DNA of 64,000 nt from Pectobacterium cacticida (lineage in GTDB: Bacteria > Pseudomonadota > Gammaproteobacteria > Enterobacterales > Enterobacteriaceae): NCBI RefSeq assembly GCF_036885195.1, contig NZ_CP133656.1, positions 620,001 to 684,000 of the forward strand, in the 5' to 3' direction. A model generated the notes under the pieces. That model ran no database searches. It had not been told where the DNA came from and was given only the letters and a program-made list of their open reading frames with translations. How positions within the stretch are numbered: the first letter of the stretch is position 1; every line of letters starts with the position of its first letter. Of the stretch, positions 42,254 to 51,483 are shown piece after piece. A program made the translations under genes and the position numbers.

Positions 42254-43498
42254 ATGCCGGGTAGCCGTGCTATTGAATCAACAAGCCGTACATCAAGGAA
42301 GATAAAGTTGTCTTTGATGGGGCCAGCGTTTATCGCGGCGATTGGTTATATCGATCCAGGCAATTTCGCCACTAATATTCAATCTGGTGCCACCTATGGG
42401 TATACCTTGCTGTGGGTCGTTGTTTGGGCGAACCTGATGGCGATGCTAATCCAATTATTGTCCGCTAAGCTGGGGATCGCAACGGGAAAAAACCTGGCGG
42501 AACATATCCGCGATCGCTTCCCGCGACCAGCTGTTTGGGCATATTGGATTCAGGCTGAGATTATCGCGATGGCGACCGATTTGGCGGAATTCATCGGTGC
42601 GGCGATTGGTTTTAAGTTGCTTTTGGGGGTGACCTTACTGGAAGGTGCGATCCTTACCGCCATTGCAACCTTTCTGATTTTAATGTTGCAACAGCGCGGC
42701 CAGAAGCCCCTGGAGAGAGTCATCGGCGGCTTGTTATTGTTTGTGGCGGCGGCATATATTGTCGAATTGGTGTTTTCACAGCCTGAGTTAGCCGCGCTGG
42801 CCAAAGGCATGGCAATTCCAGCCTTACCCTCCTCCGATGCCGTGCTATTGGCTGCTGGCGTGTTAGGTGCGACGATTATGCCGCATGTGATTTACCTCCA
42901 CTCTTCTCTTACTCAGCATGAAGGCGGCCACAGCCGTGCAGAACGTTATTCTGCAACGAAGGCCGATGTTGCGATTGCGATGACTATCGCCGGATTTGTT
43001 AATCTAGCCATGATGGCAACGGCGGCAGCGGCGTTTCATTTCAGTGGTAATCAGGATATCGCCGATCTGGATAAAGCGTACCTCACGTTAGAGCCACTTT
43101 TAGGTAAAACCGCCGCGGTCGTTTTTGGATTGAGTTTGGTGGTGGCAGGTCTGTCTTCCACCGTGGTTGGTACACTTGCGGGTCAGGTGGTGATGCAAGG
43201 GTTTGTGCATTTTCATATTCCGCTCTGGGTACGTCGTACCGTGACGATGCTACCGTCGTTTATTGTTATTATGTCCGGAATGGATCCGACGAGAGTGCTG
43301 ATATTGAGTCAGGTAGTCTTGAGTTTTGGGATTGCGTTGGCTCTGATTCCGTTACTTTCTTTCACGGGGAATCGTGAGCTGATGGGCGGAATGGTCAACG
43401 GCCGCTGGGTGCAGCGTTGCGGGAAATTAATTGTCATACTGGTCGTTTCCCTGAATATGTACCTGCTAATTGATACGCTACTTGGAATACATGCCTGA
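42254..43498 (+). CDS. mntH: Mn(II)/H+ symporter MntH (Nramp)
   Basis: 414 residues, eleven predicted membrane helices. The first helix carries the Nramp metal-binding motif IDPGNFATNIQSG; the sixth carries MPHVIYLHSSLTQH with the MPH motif. The consensus transport segment between helices 8 and 9 (STVVGTLAGQVVMQGF) is present. It imports manganese (and some iron) by proton symport across the inner membrane. Preceded by GAAGGG and a Fur-like box. A long inverted repeat ATACATGCCT/AGGCATGTAT covers the stop (about 43488-43513). Confidence 0.96.
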   Translation: MPGSRAIESTSRTSRKIKLSLMGPAFIAAIGYIDPGNFATNIQSGATYGYTLLWVVVWANLMAMLIQLLSAKLGIATGKNLAEHIRDRFPRPAVWAYWIQAEIIAMATDLAEFIGAAIGFKLLLGVTLLEGAILTAIATFLILMLQQRGQKPLERVIGGLLLFVAAAYIVELVFSQPELAALAKGMAIPALPSSDAVLLAAGVLGATIMPHVIYLHSSLTQHEGGHSRAERYSATKADVAIAMTIAGFVNLAMMATAAAAFHFSGNQDIADLDKAYLTLEPLLGKTAAVVFGLSLVVAGLSSTVVGTLAGQVVMQGFVHFHIPLWVRRTVTMLPSFIVIMSGMDPTRVLILSQVVLSFGIALALIPLLSFTGNRELMGGMVNGRWVQRCGKLIVILVVSLNMYLLIDTLLGIHA

Positions 43499-43545
43499 TG
43501 CCGTAGGCATGTATTCGGCCACTCGGAAACCTATCGCGCAATTCC

Positions 43546-43749
43546 CTATTGCGCGGCTTTTCTTAAGGTTGTTACTGGCACGCCGCCAATTCCCCAGTTG
43601 TCAGTTTCAACTTCATCAATAACGACTACGGTCGTTTTCGGGTTCTTGTTTAGCACATCGACGAGAAGCTGGGTGACGCCTTCAATCAACTGACGTTTTT
43701 GTTCAGCGGTAGCGCCCTCATTAGTGATCCTGATGTTGACATATGGCAT
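43546..43749 (-). CDS. 4-oxalocrotonate-tautomerase-like protein
   Basis: 67 residues from the ATG at 43749 (GGAG site); upstream in-frame codons would hide the catalytic Pro. After Met removal Pro1 is exposed (PYVNIRITNEG), then EQKRQLIEGVTQLLVDVLNKNP, TVVVIDEV and NWGIGGVPV are the family signature. Such tautomerases interconvert enol and keto forms of small 2-oxo acids; the physiological substrate is unknown. Stands alone between mntH and gldA. Confidence 0.88.
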   Translation of the reverse strand: MPYVNIRITNEGATAEQKRQLIEGVTQLLVDVLNKNPKTTVVVIDEVETDNWGIGGVPVTTLRKAAQ

Positions 43750-43944
43750 GTGTTCTATTCTCCGATGATGAGATAGTGGCTCGCGGCAGAGCAGCAAAGT
43801 CCTATCATGATAAAAGCGTGGTGAATCCACGTAGATTAGTTTGACCGTTGAATATCAATTCAGCGTTGATATTAATGGGGTGGTTGATGATATGGAAAGG
43901 ATGTTTTAGCCGATGGTTGGAAAGAATCGTTCGTCTATAGACCT

Positions 43945-43979
43945 AAGCCCGACGCGATAAAGATGGTAGCGTCGGGCTT
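43945..43979. terminator. hairpin downstream of gldA
   Basis: AAGCCCGACGC / GCGTCGGGCTT with 13-base loop, 13 bases after the gldA stop. T run weak on both strands. Confidence 0.55.
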
Positions 43980-43991
43980 CTATGGCAATGG

Positions 43992-45089
43992 TTAGTCGAT
44001 CGTTTTGCTGAATGCATCGACGGCGACAATCGCGTGTGCGACGTCTTCCGCGGTTAATCTGTTGTCCAGATTCTTCAGTGTATCGGCGTCGCTGCACGCC
44101 AAAGCACCGACTTTGACCAGATTTTCAAACGATTCGTTTTCAAGGTGCAGGTCTTTTAGCCGGGTCGGCATGTTGATAGCTCGGTAAAAACGGATATAGC
44201 GTGCGATTTCTTCATCGGGACGCTGTTCCAATACCATATGTGTTAACGTGCCATAGGCCACTTTTTCTCCATGCGTAAGATGATGGATATCACCCTTAAT
44301 GGCGGTAAAACCATTGTGGATAGCATGGGCACCTGCTAATCCGCCATTTTCAAACCCTAAGCCTGAAAGCAGAGTGTTCGCTTCAACAACGGATTCGACT
44401 GCTGGCGTGACGGCGCCTTTTTCCACGGCTTTATAGGCGCTATAGCCATAGGTCAGCAGTGTTTTCTCGCACGTTTCTGCAATCGCCATACCTGCCAGGG
44501 TTGGCTTACCGCCCAACATCGAGAGAGAATGAGAGCGCAGCACGGCCTGAGCTTCAACATAGGTAGCCAGTCCATCGGCAATGCCTGAAGCAAATAGGCG
44601 AGCGGGAGCCTGAGCGCATATTGCAGTATCGACCAGAACCAGATCGGGGTTTTTGTCATAAAAACGGTAGGAATCAAACACACCGTCATCGGTATAGATG
44701 ACGGAGAGCGCGCTACACGGAGCATCTGTCGATGCAACTGTGGGGACGATAGCGACATTCTGTTTTAACTCATCGGCCACAGCTTTTGCTGTATCCAATG
44801 TTTTCCCCCCTCCTAGCCCAACGACGATATCCGCGCCTGCATCACGAGCCAACCCGGCAAGACGGGTTATTTCATTACTCGATGCCTCTCCGTTAAAGCG
44901 CTCATAATGATGATCAATGCCTGCCTGTTTGAGTGAGTCATAGACACGTTGGCCGATAATATCCCATACGATGTTGTCTGCCATCAAAAATGCTTTGGCG
45001 CCTAGGGGCTTAAGTTGTTCGCCCAGTTCATCCAATACGCCGCTACCCTGAACATATTTTCTAGGTGAAGAGAAAATGAAATGGTTCAT
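43992..45089 (-). CDS. gldA: glycerol dehydrogenase
   Basis: 365 residues of the iron/zinc-type alcohol dehydrogenase family: NAD-binding GLGGGKTLDTAKAVAD (91-106), VPTVASTDAPCSALSVIY, metal ligands Asp in FASGIADGLATY, His in AGAHAIHNGF and His in HHLTHGEKVAYG. It oxidises glycerol to dihydroxyacetone with NAD in the cytosol. Normal length; monocistronic by appearance with a hairpin after it. Confidence 0.95.
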   Translation of the reverse strand: MNHFIFSSPRKYVQGSGVLDELGEQLKPLGAKAFLMADNIVWDIIGQRVYDSLKQAGIDHHYERFNGEASSNEITRLAGLARDAGADIVVGLGGGKTLDTAKAVADELKQNVAIVPTVASTDAPCSALSVIYTDDGVFDSYRFYDKNPDLVLVDTAICAQAPARLFASGIADGLATYVEAQAVLRSHSLSMLGGKPTLAGMAIAETCEKTLLTYGYSAYKAVEKGAVTPAVESVVEANTLLSGLGFENGGLAGAHAIHNGFTAIKGDIHHLTHGEKVAYGTLTHMVLEQRPDEEIARYIRFYRAINMPTRLKDLHLENESFENLVKVGALACSDADTLKNLDNRLTAEDVAHAIVAVDAFSKTID

Positions 45090-45876
45090 GTTATCTACCT
45101 CATGATGTTGTTATAAAAGTGATGCGGTATGGCATTGTTATAGCATAGCCGACAAACTGTTAATAGACGAAAAGAGCGGTATAAGCGGTAAAGCTAGATT
45201 ATAATAATCATGTAGTTAGGCGATCTTCTCCTATCGTCTACCTTTGGTATTCGCTTCTCAGACCTTCTTCTAATCAATGACGGGGGCCATTAGTCCATCT
45301 ACTGATGTCATCGACGTGTGTCGCCACTTGAAGAGGTTTAGAACCTATCCCATTAGCGCTATTTTACTTGCCATTTCGGCCCTGGGCAGTGCTCGAAATC
45401 CTCACGTACTTCGTGTACGCTCCGGTTTCTGCGCGCTGTCCGTGACCAAACTGACCGCGACAATTACGCCTACTGAGATAGGTTTTGCGTTGTCGGTTTT
45501 ATCCGTTCACCGCAGGGTTATTTCTGTTAAAAAAATGGTATTTAAATCATAAAGCGTAAAATGCTTACTTTTTCCCGCGGATTGAATATGGCTAATGTTA
45601 ATTCTGTATAGGTATACAGGACAGATATCTTAATACCCTCGGTAATCGTATTCGGTGAATTAATTGATTTTTGAATAATTACCCAGTTAATATCTTACGA
45701 TGATAAAATAGGATGCTTAATTTTGTGGGTGAAGTTAATAAATAAAAATTACTATTAATAGTAGTTGATTTTCATCAGATGCTTTTTATAGACTTATCGT
45801 CTTCATTTTTTTAATCTGTTCCTATATGCTTTTATGGTATAAAACTATTCTATAGTGTCGTTTCAAGGAGAAATAC
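45090..45876. other. long intergenic region with a MITE-like repeat
   Basis: No gene supported. It contains the palindromic repeat at 45342-45484; the 300 bases before the galactanase are AT-rich and presumably hold its promoter. No KdgR or CRP box was identified with confidence. Confidence 0.4.
45342..45484. repeat. MITE-like element with terminal inverted repeats
   Basis: AACCTATCCCATTAG (45342-45356) and CTACTGAGATAGGTT (45470-45484) are inverted with two or three mismatches. The interior is GC-rich (TCGAAATCCTCACGTAC, CGGTTTCTGCGCGCTG) and non-coding. I recognise this type of sequence as a dispersed repeat in soft-rot and related enterobacteria, but cannot name a catalogued family. Confidence 0.6.
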
Positions 45877-47400
45877 GTGAAAAGGAATCATTATTCAAGA
45901 ATAAGCATTCTATTATTAGTCTTCTTTATGGGGATTATGTCAGTTAATCTAGCTAAGGCGGCACCGCCCTTTGCATATGGCGCGGATATTGGTTGGGTTA
46001 AGCAATTAGAAGATCGCGGTGTGCGCTGGCTTGATGATGCAGGATCGCAGCGCGATGTCTTGCAAATATTACGCGATCACGGCATCAATGCGGTACGGCT
46101 ACGTGTTTTTGTTAATCCGGCGGCCAATGCCCTATGGAATAGCTATAAAACGACCTGGACAATGCTCGGTTATTCAGATAAAAACCGCGTGGTGGAAGCC
46201 GCCTTGCGTGCTAAAGCAATGGGAATGCGTGTTATGGTCGATTTCCATTATAGCGATGTTTTTGCTGACCCTGCGCGTCAGCAAAAGCCGGCTGCATGGG
46301 CGAATTACAATCTTCGCCAATTAACCTCCGCGGTTTATAATCACACTCACGAGGTGATGACGACGTTAGTATCCGCGGGCGTGACGCCAGAATGGGTACA
46401 AGTCGGTAACGAGATGAATTCGGGTATTTTATTGCCAGAAGGTAGCATAAATCGGTTCGCTGATTTAACTCAGTTACTTAATTCAGGCTATGATGCGGTT
46501 AAAGCGGTCAGCCCTTCCACAAAGGTCATCAGCCATTTAGCACACGGAAATAATAATTCTAACGCGCGCTGGTTTTTTGACAATTTCCTCACTAAACATG
46601 GCGGTAAAACTGATGTTATTGGTTTTTCATTCTATCCCCATTGGGAAGGGAAAAATTATTGGGAGATAACTGGCGATCTGGCTAACAATCTTAATGATAT
46701 GGCGCGCCGCTATGGCAAAGAAGTAATGGTGGTAGAGATTGGCGGTCTTGAAAGTAAGCCAGAGGATAGTTACTGGACAGTCAAAAATACGATTGATTTA
46801 GTAAAAGCGGTTCCAGGTAATAAAGGTATAGGCGTTTTTTACTGGGAGCCAGCCGCGAATGCGAATGTGCTGACGGATGGCTATGCATTAGGTGCGACAA
46901 AGCTCGTTTCAGCTAATACATTGCAATTTACCCGAACAGTAGACGCTTTTGCTGAATCACAAATCCATTTCATTGATGGTGCGCAGTACAAAATCGTCAA
47001 TCGCCATAGTGGTAAGTCGCTTAATATTGCAAGCGGTTCGCTTGAGGATGGCGCTACTTTAGAACAATATGGCGATAATAACTGGAGTAGCCAACGATTC
47101 TATTTCAGTCCAATTGGTAACGGTTATTTCAATATTGTGAATGTTAATAGCGGAAAGTATATCGATATTGATTCAAGCGCCAGTGAAAATGGAGCAAAAA
47201 TTATTCAAATGTACAACACCGGCCATTTCAGCCAACAGTGGCTGATTTTAGATGCTGGAGATGGATATTATAAAATCCTGAATAGAAATAGTGGCAAGTT
47301 GTTAGAAATTAAGAGTCGCTCAGTGGAGGATGGTGCGTCAGGCGTACAGCAAACGGATAATGGAAAAGCGAACCAGTTATGGAAAATAACCACTAATTGA
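45877..47400 (+). CDS. secreted GH53 endo-beta-1,4-galactanase with ricin-type C-terminal domain
   Basis: 507 residues with signal peptide (cut after LAKA, about residue 28). The GH53 catalytic barrel (about 30-355) has YGADIGWVKQLED, general acid VQVGNEMNSG and nucleophile MVVEIGGLES; HYSD and FYWEPAA fit the family. Residues about 365-507 form a beta-trefoil of three similar units (YKIVNRHSGKSLNI, FNIVNVNSGKYIDI, YKILNRNSGKLLEI, with SQRFYF / SQQWLI / NQLWKI), a carbohydrate-binding module. It cleaves pectic galactan side chains. No gan transporter genes are adjacent. The ribosome site AAGGAG lies 7 bases upstream. Confidence 0.92.
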   Translation: MKRNHYSRISILLLVFFMGIMSVNLAKAAPPFAYGADIGWVKQLEDRGVRWLDDAGSQRDVLQILRDHGINAVRLRVFVNPAANALWNSYKTTWTMLGYSDKNRVVEAALRAKAMGMRVMVDFHYSDVFADPARQQKPAAWANYNLRQLTSAVYNHTHEVMTTLVSAGVTPEWVQVGNEMNSGILLPEGSINRFADLTQLLNSGYDAVKAVSPSTKVISHLAHGNNNSNARWFFDNFLTKHGGKTDVIGFSFYPHWEGKNYWEITGDLANNLNDMARRYGKEVMVVEIGGLESKPEDSYWTVKNTIDLVKAVPGNKGIGVFYWEPAANANVLTDGYALGATKLVSANTLQFTRTVDAFAESQIHFIDGAQYKIVNRHSGKSLNIASGSLEDGATLEQYGDNNWSSQRFYFSPIGNGYFNIVNVNSGKYIDIDSSASENGAKIIQMYNTGHFSQQWLILDAGDGYYKILNRNSGKLLEIKSRSVEDGASGVQQTDNGKANQLWKITTN

Positions 47401-47915
47401 TATTGTCAGGCCGCGTAATTCTCTTACGTGGCCGTCCTGTTTAACTGGATACCTGGATAGACGTAAAACCTCATCCCCCCACACTTCTCTTGGTGGACTT
47501 TCTGTATTTCGAGCCGCCAGGCTTGACTTCATTTCGGTGAGCACCATTCCAAAAAAAACTGATCGCCAGCTTGCCTCTTCCGCAGTGAGATGACGTTCAA
47601 CTCAGCGATCGTCTGCCAAGCCGAGTGAGCCAGCGTTTTTCAACATTATGCTGTTTCCTAACATGGGGCATAGGCGCGTCGATGGAGAAGGGGAATGGTT
47701 TTCCGCGTGTGTCTTTAGATATTCATCAGCCCGATCTTCAGATCCACTAAATCTAAAGATAAGAAAAAATTAATCAGTGACATAACCTGTATTTTTTCTG
47801 AAATTAGCTGACTATTCTGGTTTAGAATCAGTTAGCAAGGCCGTAGTCAGCGAGTTGGGATAGACTAACGTTTCATATTTCGACGGCATTCACCTGCCAG
47901 CGTAGGCAAACCCTG
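47401..47915. other. intergenic region
   Basis: A GGCCGCGTAA/TTACGTGGCC stem just after the galactanase stop may be its terminator, though the T run is poor. From about 47460 to 47660 the sequence looks like degenerate coding remnant with stops in all frames; no family recognised. Confidence 0.35.
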
Positions 47916-48911
47916 ATGGTTAAACGAACAGTGTCCGCGAATAAATCGATCGATATGTATGCCGTCCATGTTTTCGTAACGATGGCAGAAGTTGGAAGCA
48001 TGACGGCCGCCGCGGCGCGGTTAGGCCTGACGCCCTCTGCGATTTCGCAAACGATCCGCTTATTGGAAGAAGATTTCGGCGTCAAATTAGTGAATCGGGC
48101 TCGCCGCCCCTTTGTTCTGACGCCTTATGGCATTGCGTTAAAAAATCGGGGAGAAATCCTGACGGAGGAAATCGCGAATCTGAAGGCGCAAGTGCTGGAA
48201 GCGGGAAAGGGCATTAAGCCTGACCTGCGTATCGGGTTGGTTGATTCATTTGCGATAACCTGTGGCTCCGTGTTTACCAAACGCCTGATGAAAAGTTCAT
48301 CGCAATTACTCATTCGTACCGGTCTCAGCCCGCAGCAAGGTGAGGCGTTAATGCGACGTGAACTGGATTTGATCGTAACCAGCGATCCGTTAATTGATAG
48401 CGACAGTGTGGTGCGCTATCAGTTATTTTCCGAAGGTTACTTCATCATCACACCTCCTGATTACCGCAAACGTATCAATACGGTTGAGGACATCCGAGAA
48501 CTCTCTGCCGCATTACCGCTGGTGCGCTTTAATCGGAACTCGCAGATTGGAATGCAAATTGAACGCTATCTGCGGCGCATTGATATCCGTGTACCCAATA
48601 TGCTCGAATTTGATAACGCAGATACCTTAACGTCAATGGTCGCGGCAGGCATCGGTTGGGCGGTAACAACCCCGATCAGCTTCCTGCAATCCATTGCTCA
48701 TTCTCGCGAAGTGCTGACGCATATGCCGGATCAGCTCAATATCAAACGCTCGCTGTATATTGTCGGGCATCGTGATGAATACAGCGCGTTTTTCGAAGAA
48801 GCGTGCGATGTTACGCATGAAATTATTAAAACCGTATTTATTCCAAAATTAAAAACGCTAAGCCGCGGAATAGAAAAACTGGTTGAGATCGGCAATAACG
48901 ATACTGAATAA
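47916..48911 (+). CDS. LysR-family transcriptional regulator
   Basis: 331 residues: N-terminal HTH (residues 14-70: AVHVFVTMAEVGSMTAAAAR, PSAISQTIRLLEEDFGVKL) and a substrate-binding-like effector domain (100-300: LRIGLVDSFAITCG, DLIVTSDPLID, MVAAGIGWAVTTP). It precedes aspA by 229 bases in the same orientation; regulation of aspA or of a divergent partner is possible but unproven. Start GTG or ATG near 47916 is uncertain; the first ten residues may be extra. Confidence 0.85.
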   Translation: MVKRTVSANKSIDMYAVHVFVTMAEVGSMTAAAARLGLTPSAISQTIRLLEEDFGVKLVNRARRPFVLTPYGIALKNRGEILTEEIANLKAQVLEAGKGIKPDLRIGLVDSFAITCGSVFTKRLMKSSSQLLIRTGLSPQQGEALMRRELDLIVTSDPLIDSDSVVRYQLFSEGYFIITPPDYRKRINTVEDIRELSAALPLVRFNRNSQIGMQIERYLRRIDIRVPNMLEFDNADTLTSMVAAGIGWAVTTPISFLQSIAHSREVLTHMPDQLNIKRSLYIVGHRDEYSAFFEEACDVTHEIIKTVFIPKLKTLSRGIEKLVEIGNNDTE

Positions 48912-49139
48912 CGGCAAGACAGCATTTTTAATGACTAATGGGGGGCTGAAAAGACAGGTATGGCAATTTAACGATACAAATTCAGCCCCATTTTGACGAG
49001 AAGTTTTTTAGTCCTGACGTTATCAGAATTATGGCAGTTTTTTGTAATTTTAAAATGAAGAAATAAGAAGCAATAAATTTAAAAATCGTAATGTTAATGT
49101 TGAAAGTAATGCTATGTGCATAAAAAAGGAAAAATAACC

Positions 49140-50579
49140 ATGTCAACCGATATCCGTATTGAAGAAGATCTACTCGGTACCCGTGAAGTTCCCGCCGATG
49201 CCTATTACGGTATCCATACACTGCGTGCGATTGAAAATTTTTATATCAGCCATAGCACCATTAGCGATATACCCGCATTTGTCCGTGCGATGGTGATGGT
49301 AAAAAAAGCAGCGGCGTTAGCCAATAAAGAACTGCAAACTATCCCGCGTAACATTGCAGATATTATTATACGCGCCTGCGATGAGGTGCTGAATAATGGT
49401 AAATGTCTGGACCAATTCCCTGTCGATGTTTATCAGGGGGGGGCAGGGACATCGGTCAACATGAACACTAACGAGGTACTGGCGAATATCGGTCTGGAAT
49501 TAATGGGGCACCAGAAAGGGGAATATCAATATTTGAACCCAAACGACCACCTCAATAAATGCCAGTCGACCAATGATGCTTACCCGACGGGCTTTCGCAT
49601 CGCGGTGTATTCATCCATTTTAAAATTAGTCGAAGCGATTACCCAGTTGAGCGAGGGTTTTGAGCGCAAAGCAAAAGAGTTCGAAAATATCCTGAAAATG
49701 GGGCGGACTCAGTTGCAGGATGCCGTGCCAATGACGCTCGGTCAGGAGTTCCACGCCTTCAACGTGCTGCTGAAAGAAGAAAACCGTAATTTGTTGCGTA
49801 CCGCCGAGCTGTTGCTGGAAGTGAATCTTGGCGCAACCGCTATCGGTACGCGCCTGAATACGCCGGATGAGTATCAAAAGTTAGCCGTTCAGCATTTGGC
49901 GAAAATTAGTGGGCTGCCATGCGTGCCGGCGGAAGATTTGATCGAAGCAACATCCGACTGTGGCGCTTATGTCATGATGCATAGCGCACTGAAACGCCTG
50001 GCGGTAAAACTGTCGAAAATCTGTAATGACCTGCGTTTGCTCTCTTCCGGCCCGCGCACCGGCCTGAATGAAATCAACCTGCCGGAATTGCAAGCTGGAT
50101 CGTCCATCATGCCCGCTAAGGTAAATCCCGTCGTACCCGAAGTCGTGAATCAGGTGTGCTTTAAAGTCATCGGTAACGATACCTGTGTCACCATGGCGGC
50201 GGAAGCGGGTCAGTTACAGTTGAATGTGATGGAGCCGGTTATTGGGCAGGCAATGTTCGAATCCATCCAGATTCTCACCAGTGCCTGTTATAACTTGCTG
50301 GAAAAATGCGTCAACGGTATCACTGCTAATAAAGAGGTGTGTGAGGCTTATGTCTTCAACTCTATTGGTATTGTGACCTATCTGAACCCGTTCATCGGTC
50401 ATCACAATGGCGACATTGTGGGGAAAATCTGTGCTGAGACAGGCAAGAGCGTGCGCGAAGTGGTGCTTGAGCGTGGCCTGCTGACCGAAGAACAACTAGA
50501 CGACATTTTCTCCATCCAGAACCTGATGCGTCCAGCCTACAAAGGAAAACGCTATATCGATGAGAATGAAGCCCTTTAA
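49140..50579 (+). CDS. aspA: aspartate ammonia-lyase
   Basis: 479 residues from the ATG at 49140 (AAGGAAA site). Fumarase/aspartase superfamily motifs: GGAGTSVNMNTNEV, catalytic loop GSSIMPAKVNPVVPE, TNDAYPTGFR and GRTQLQDAVPM. It deaminates aspartate to fumarate and ammonia in the cytosol. It follows the LysR gene and ends at a strong terminator facing the DUF1989 operon. In the core E. coli-like location aspA is near dcuA; that is not so here, so this may be a second aspartase copy (inference). Confidence 0.92.
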   Translation: MSTDIRIEEDLLGTREVPADAYYGIHTLRAIENFYISHSTISDIPAFVRAMVMVKKAAALANKELQTIPRNIADIIIRACDEVLNNGKCLDQFPVDVYQGGAGTSVNMNTNEVLANIGLELMGHQKGEYQYLNPNDHLNKCQSTNDAYPTGFRIAVYSSILKLVEAITQLSEGFERKAKEFENILKMGRTQLQDAVPMTLGQEFHAFNVLLKEENRNLLRTAELLLEVNLGATAIGTRLNTPDEYQKLAVQHLAKISGLPCVPAEDLIEATSDCGAYVMMHSALKRLAVKLSKICNDLRLLSSGPRTGLNEINLPELQAGSSIMPAKVNPVVPEVVNQVCFKVIGNDTCVTMAAEAGQLQLNVMEPVIGQAMFESIQILTSACYNLLEKCVNGITANKEVCEAYVFNSIGIVTYLNPFIGHHNGDIVGKICAETGKSVREVVLERGLLTEEQLDDIFSIQNLMRPAYKGKRYIDENEAL

Positions 50580-50598
50580 TTTTTGTCTATTGGTGCAT

Positions 50599-50626
50599 AA
50601 GCCCAGAGGATAACTCCGGGCTTTTT
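50599..50626. terminator. intrinsic terminator between convergent aspA and DUF1989 operon
   Basis: AAGCCC-A-GAG / CTC-C-GGGCTT stem, followed by TTTTC on plus. Serves aspA and possibly the opposite operon. Confidence 0.8.
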
Positions 50627-50631
50627 CTGGA

Positions 50632-51483
50632 TTAGTCGTTGTGGGACGACCAGTTGACCGGTTTTAACTGCATGCCATGGTTGCCACGATAGTCTGGCGA
50701 AACGGGAGGCGCCCAGTTGGCGAGTAGCTCAGCCTGCGGTTGATAAATTTCCACCCCGAGCGGGCGACAAACTTTCAGCGTATCTTCCGCCTCATCTCCC
50801 CACATAGGTAGTGACAAATCACCACCCGGACAGGTCGAAAGTGCGCATAACAGATCGATTTCAGCAAAAAACTCTAAATAATCGCCCTTTTTCGCCGGAC
50901 AGGCTTTCATAAAGTACTGATCATCATCATTCAGACCGGTGCACTGAAACACATTCATCACGTCGTGGACATCAAATTCTGTTAGTCCCCACGGCTGTAT
51001 GGCGCGCACCAGATTGGAATGGCAATGGAAATCGAAATCTTCGCCAGTTAGCAACTTATTCACATAAGGATCGCAACGAGTGCCCATCAGGTCGTGTACC
51101 CGACCACCATCGCTATCAATACCATAATCCGCCAGTGAATCGGCGGTGATGGTCGCTATCGGGCGAATAAATGGCAGAGTAGACCACAGGCGATCATAGG
51201 TAGATAAGTGCGCCCGTTGTAGTTGGCGAGTACGGGATACCCACATTCTTTCGCGCGGATCGCGGCGGTTCCAGATATTCAAATCCCCGACCTGTGGCCC
51301 TTCTGGGGTAGTAATCCGAAATAGATGCCCGGCAGGAACCTCCCAGGCGAAACCAGTACGAATAGGGATCAAATGGGAAGCGATCAGTTCGCGAGGGCCT
51401 TCGGCAAGCGCTTTGTAAAAGGGGCGATCAACGTCTAACGCCGAGCCAGACGTGCTCTGGTAAGCGGCGGGATAATTCGACAT
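50632..51483 (-). CDS. DUF1989 / urea carboxylase-associated family protein
   Basis: 283 residues from the ATG at 51483, which overlaps the GntR stop in TGATG. DUF1989 marks: RTGFAWEVPAGHLFRI, PQVGDLNIWN, RDPRERMW, HDLMGTRCDPY, FHCHSNLVRA and ALSTCPGGDLS, with conserved Cys/His that may bind metal. It is larger than the 577-1281 paralogue and only distantly similar. Coupled to a GntR regulator and next to an amino-acid-type ABC transporter, it likely acts on an imported nitrogen compound (inference); reaction unknown. Confidence 0.87.
   Translation of the reverse strand: MSNYPAAYQSTSGSALDVDRPFYKALAEGPRELIASHLIPIRTGFAWEVPAGHLFRITTPEGPQVGDLNIWNRRDPRERMWVSRTRQLQRAHLSTYDRLWSTLPFIRPIATITADSLADYGIDSDGGRVHDLMGTRCDPYVNKLLTGEDFDFHCHSNLVRAIQPWGLTEFDVHDVMNVFQCTGLNDDDQYFMKACPAKKGDYLEFFAEIDLLCALSTCPGGDLSLPMWGDEAEDTLKVCRPLGVEIYQPQAELLANWAPPVSPDYRGNHGMQLKPVNWSSHND

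Noticed and set aside
43487..43513. 10-bp inverted repeat over the mntH stop considered as terminator
   Set aside because: Stem is clear but no T run follows; mentioned under mntH rather than listed as a terminator.
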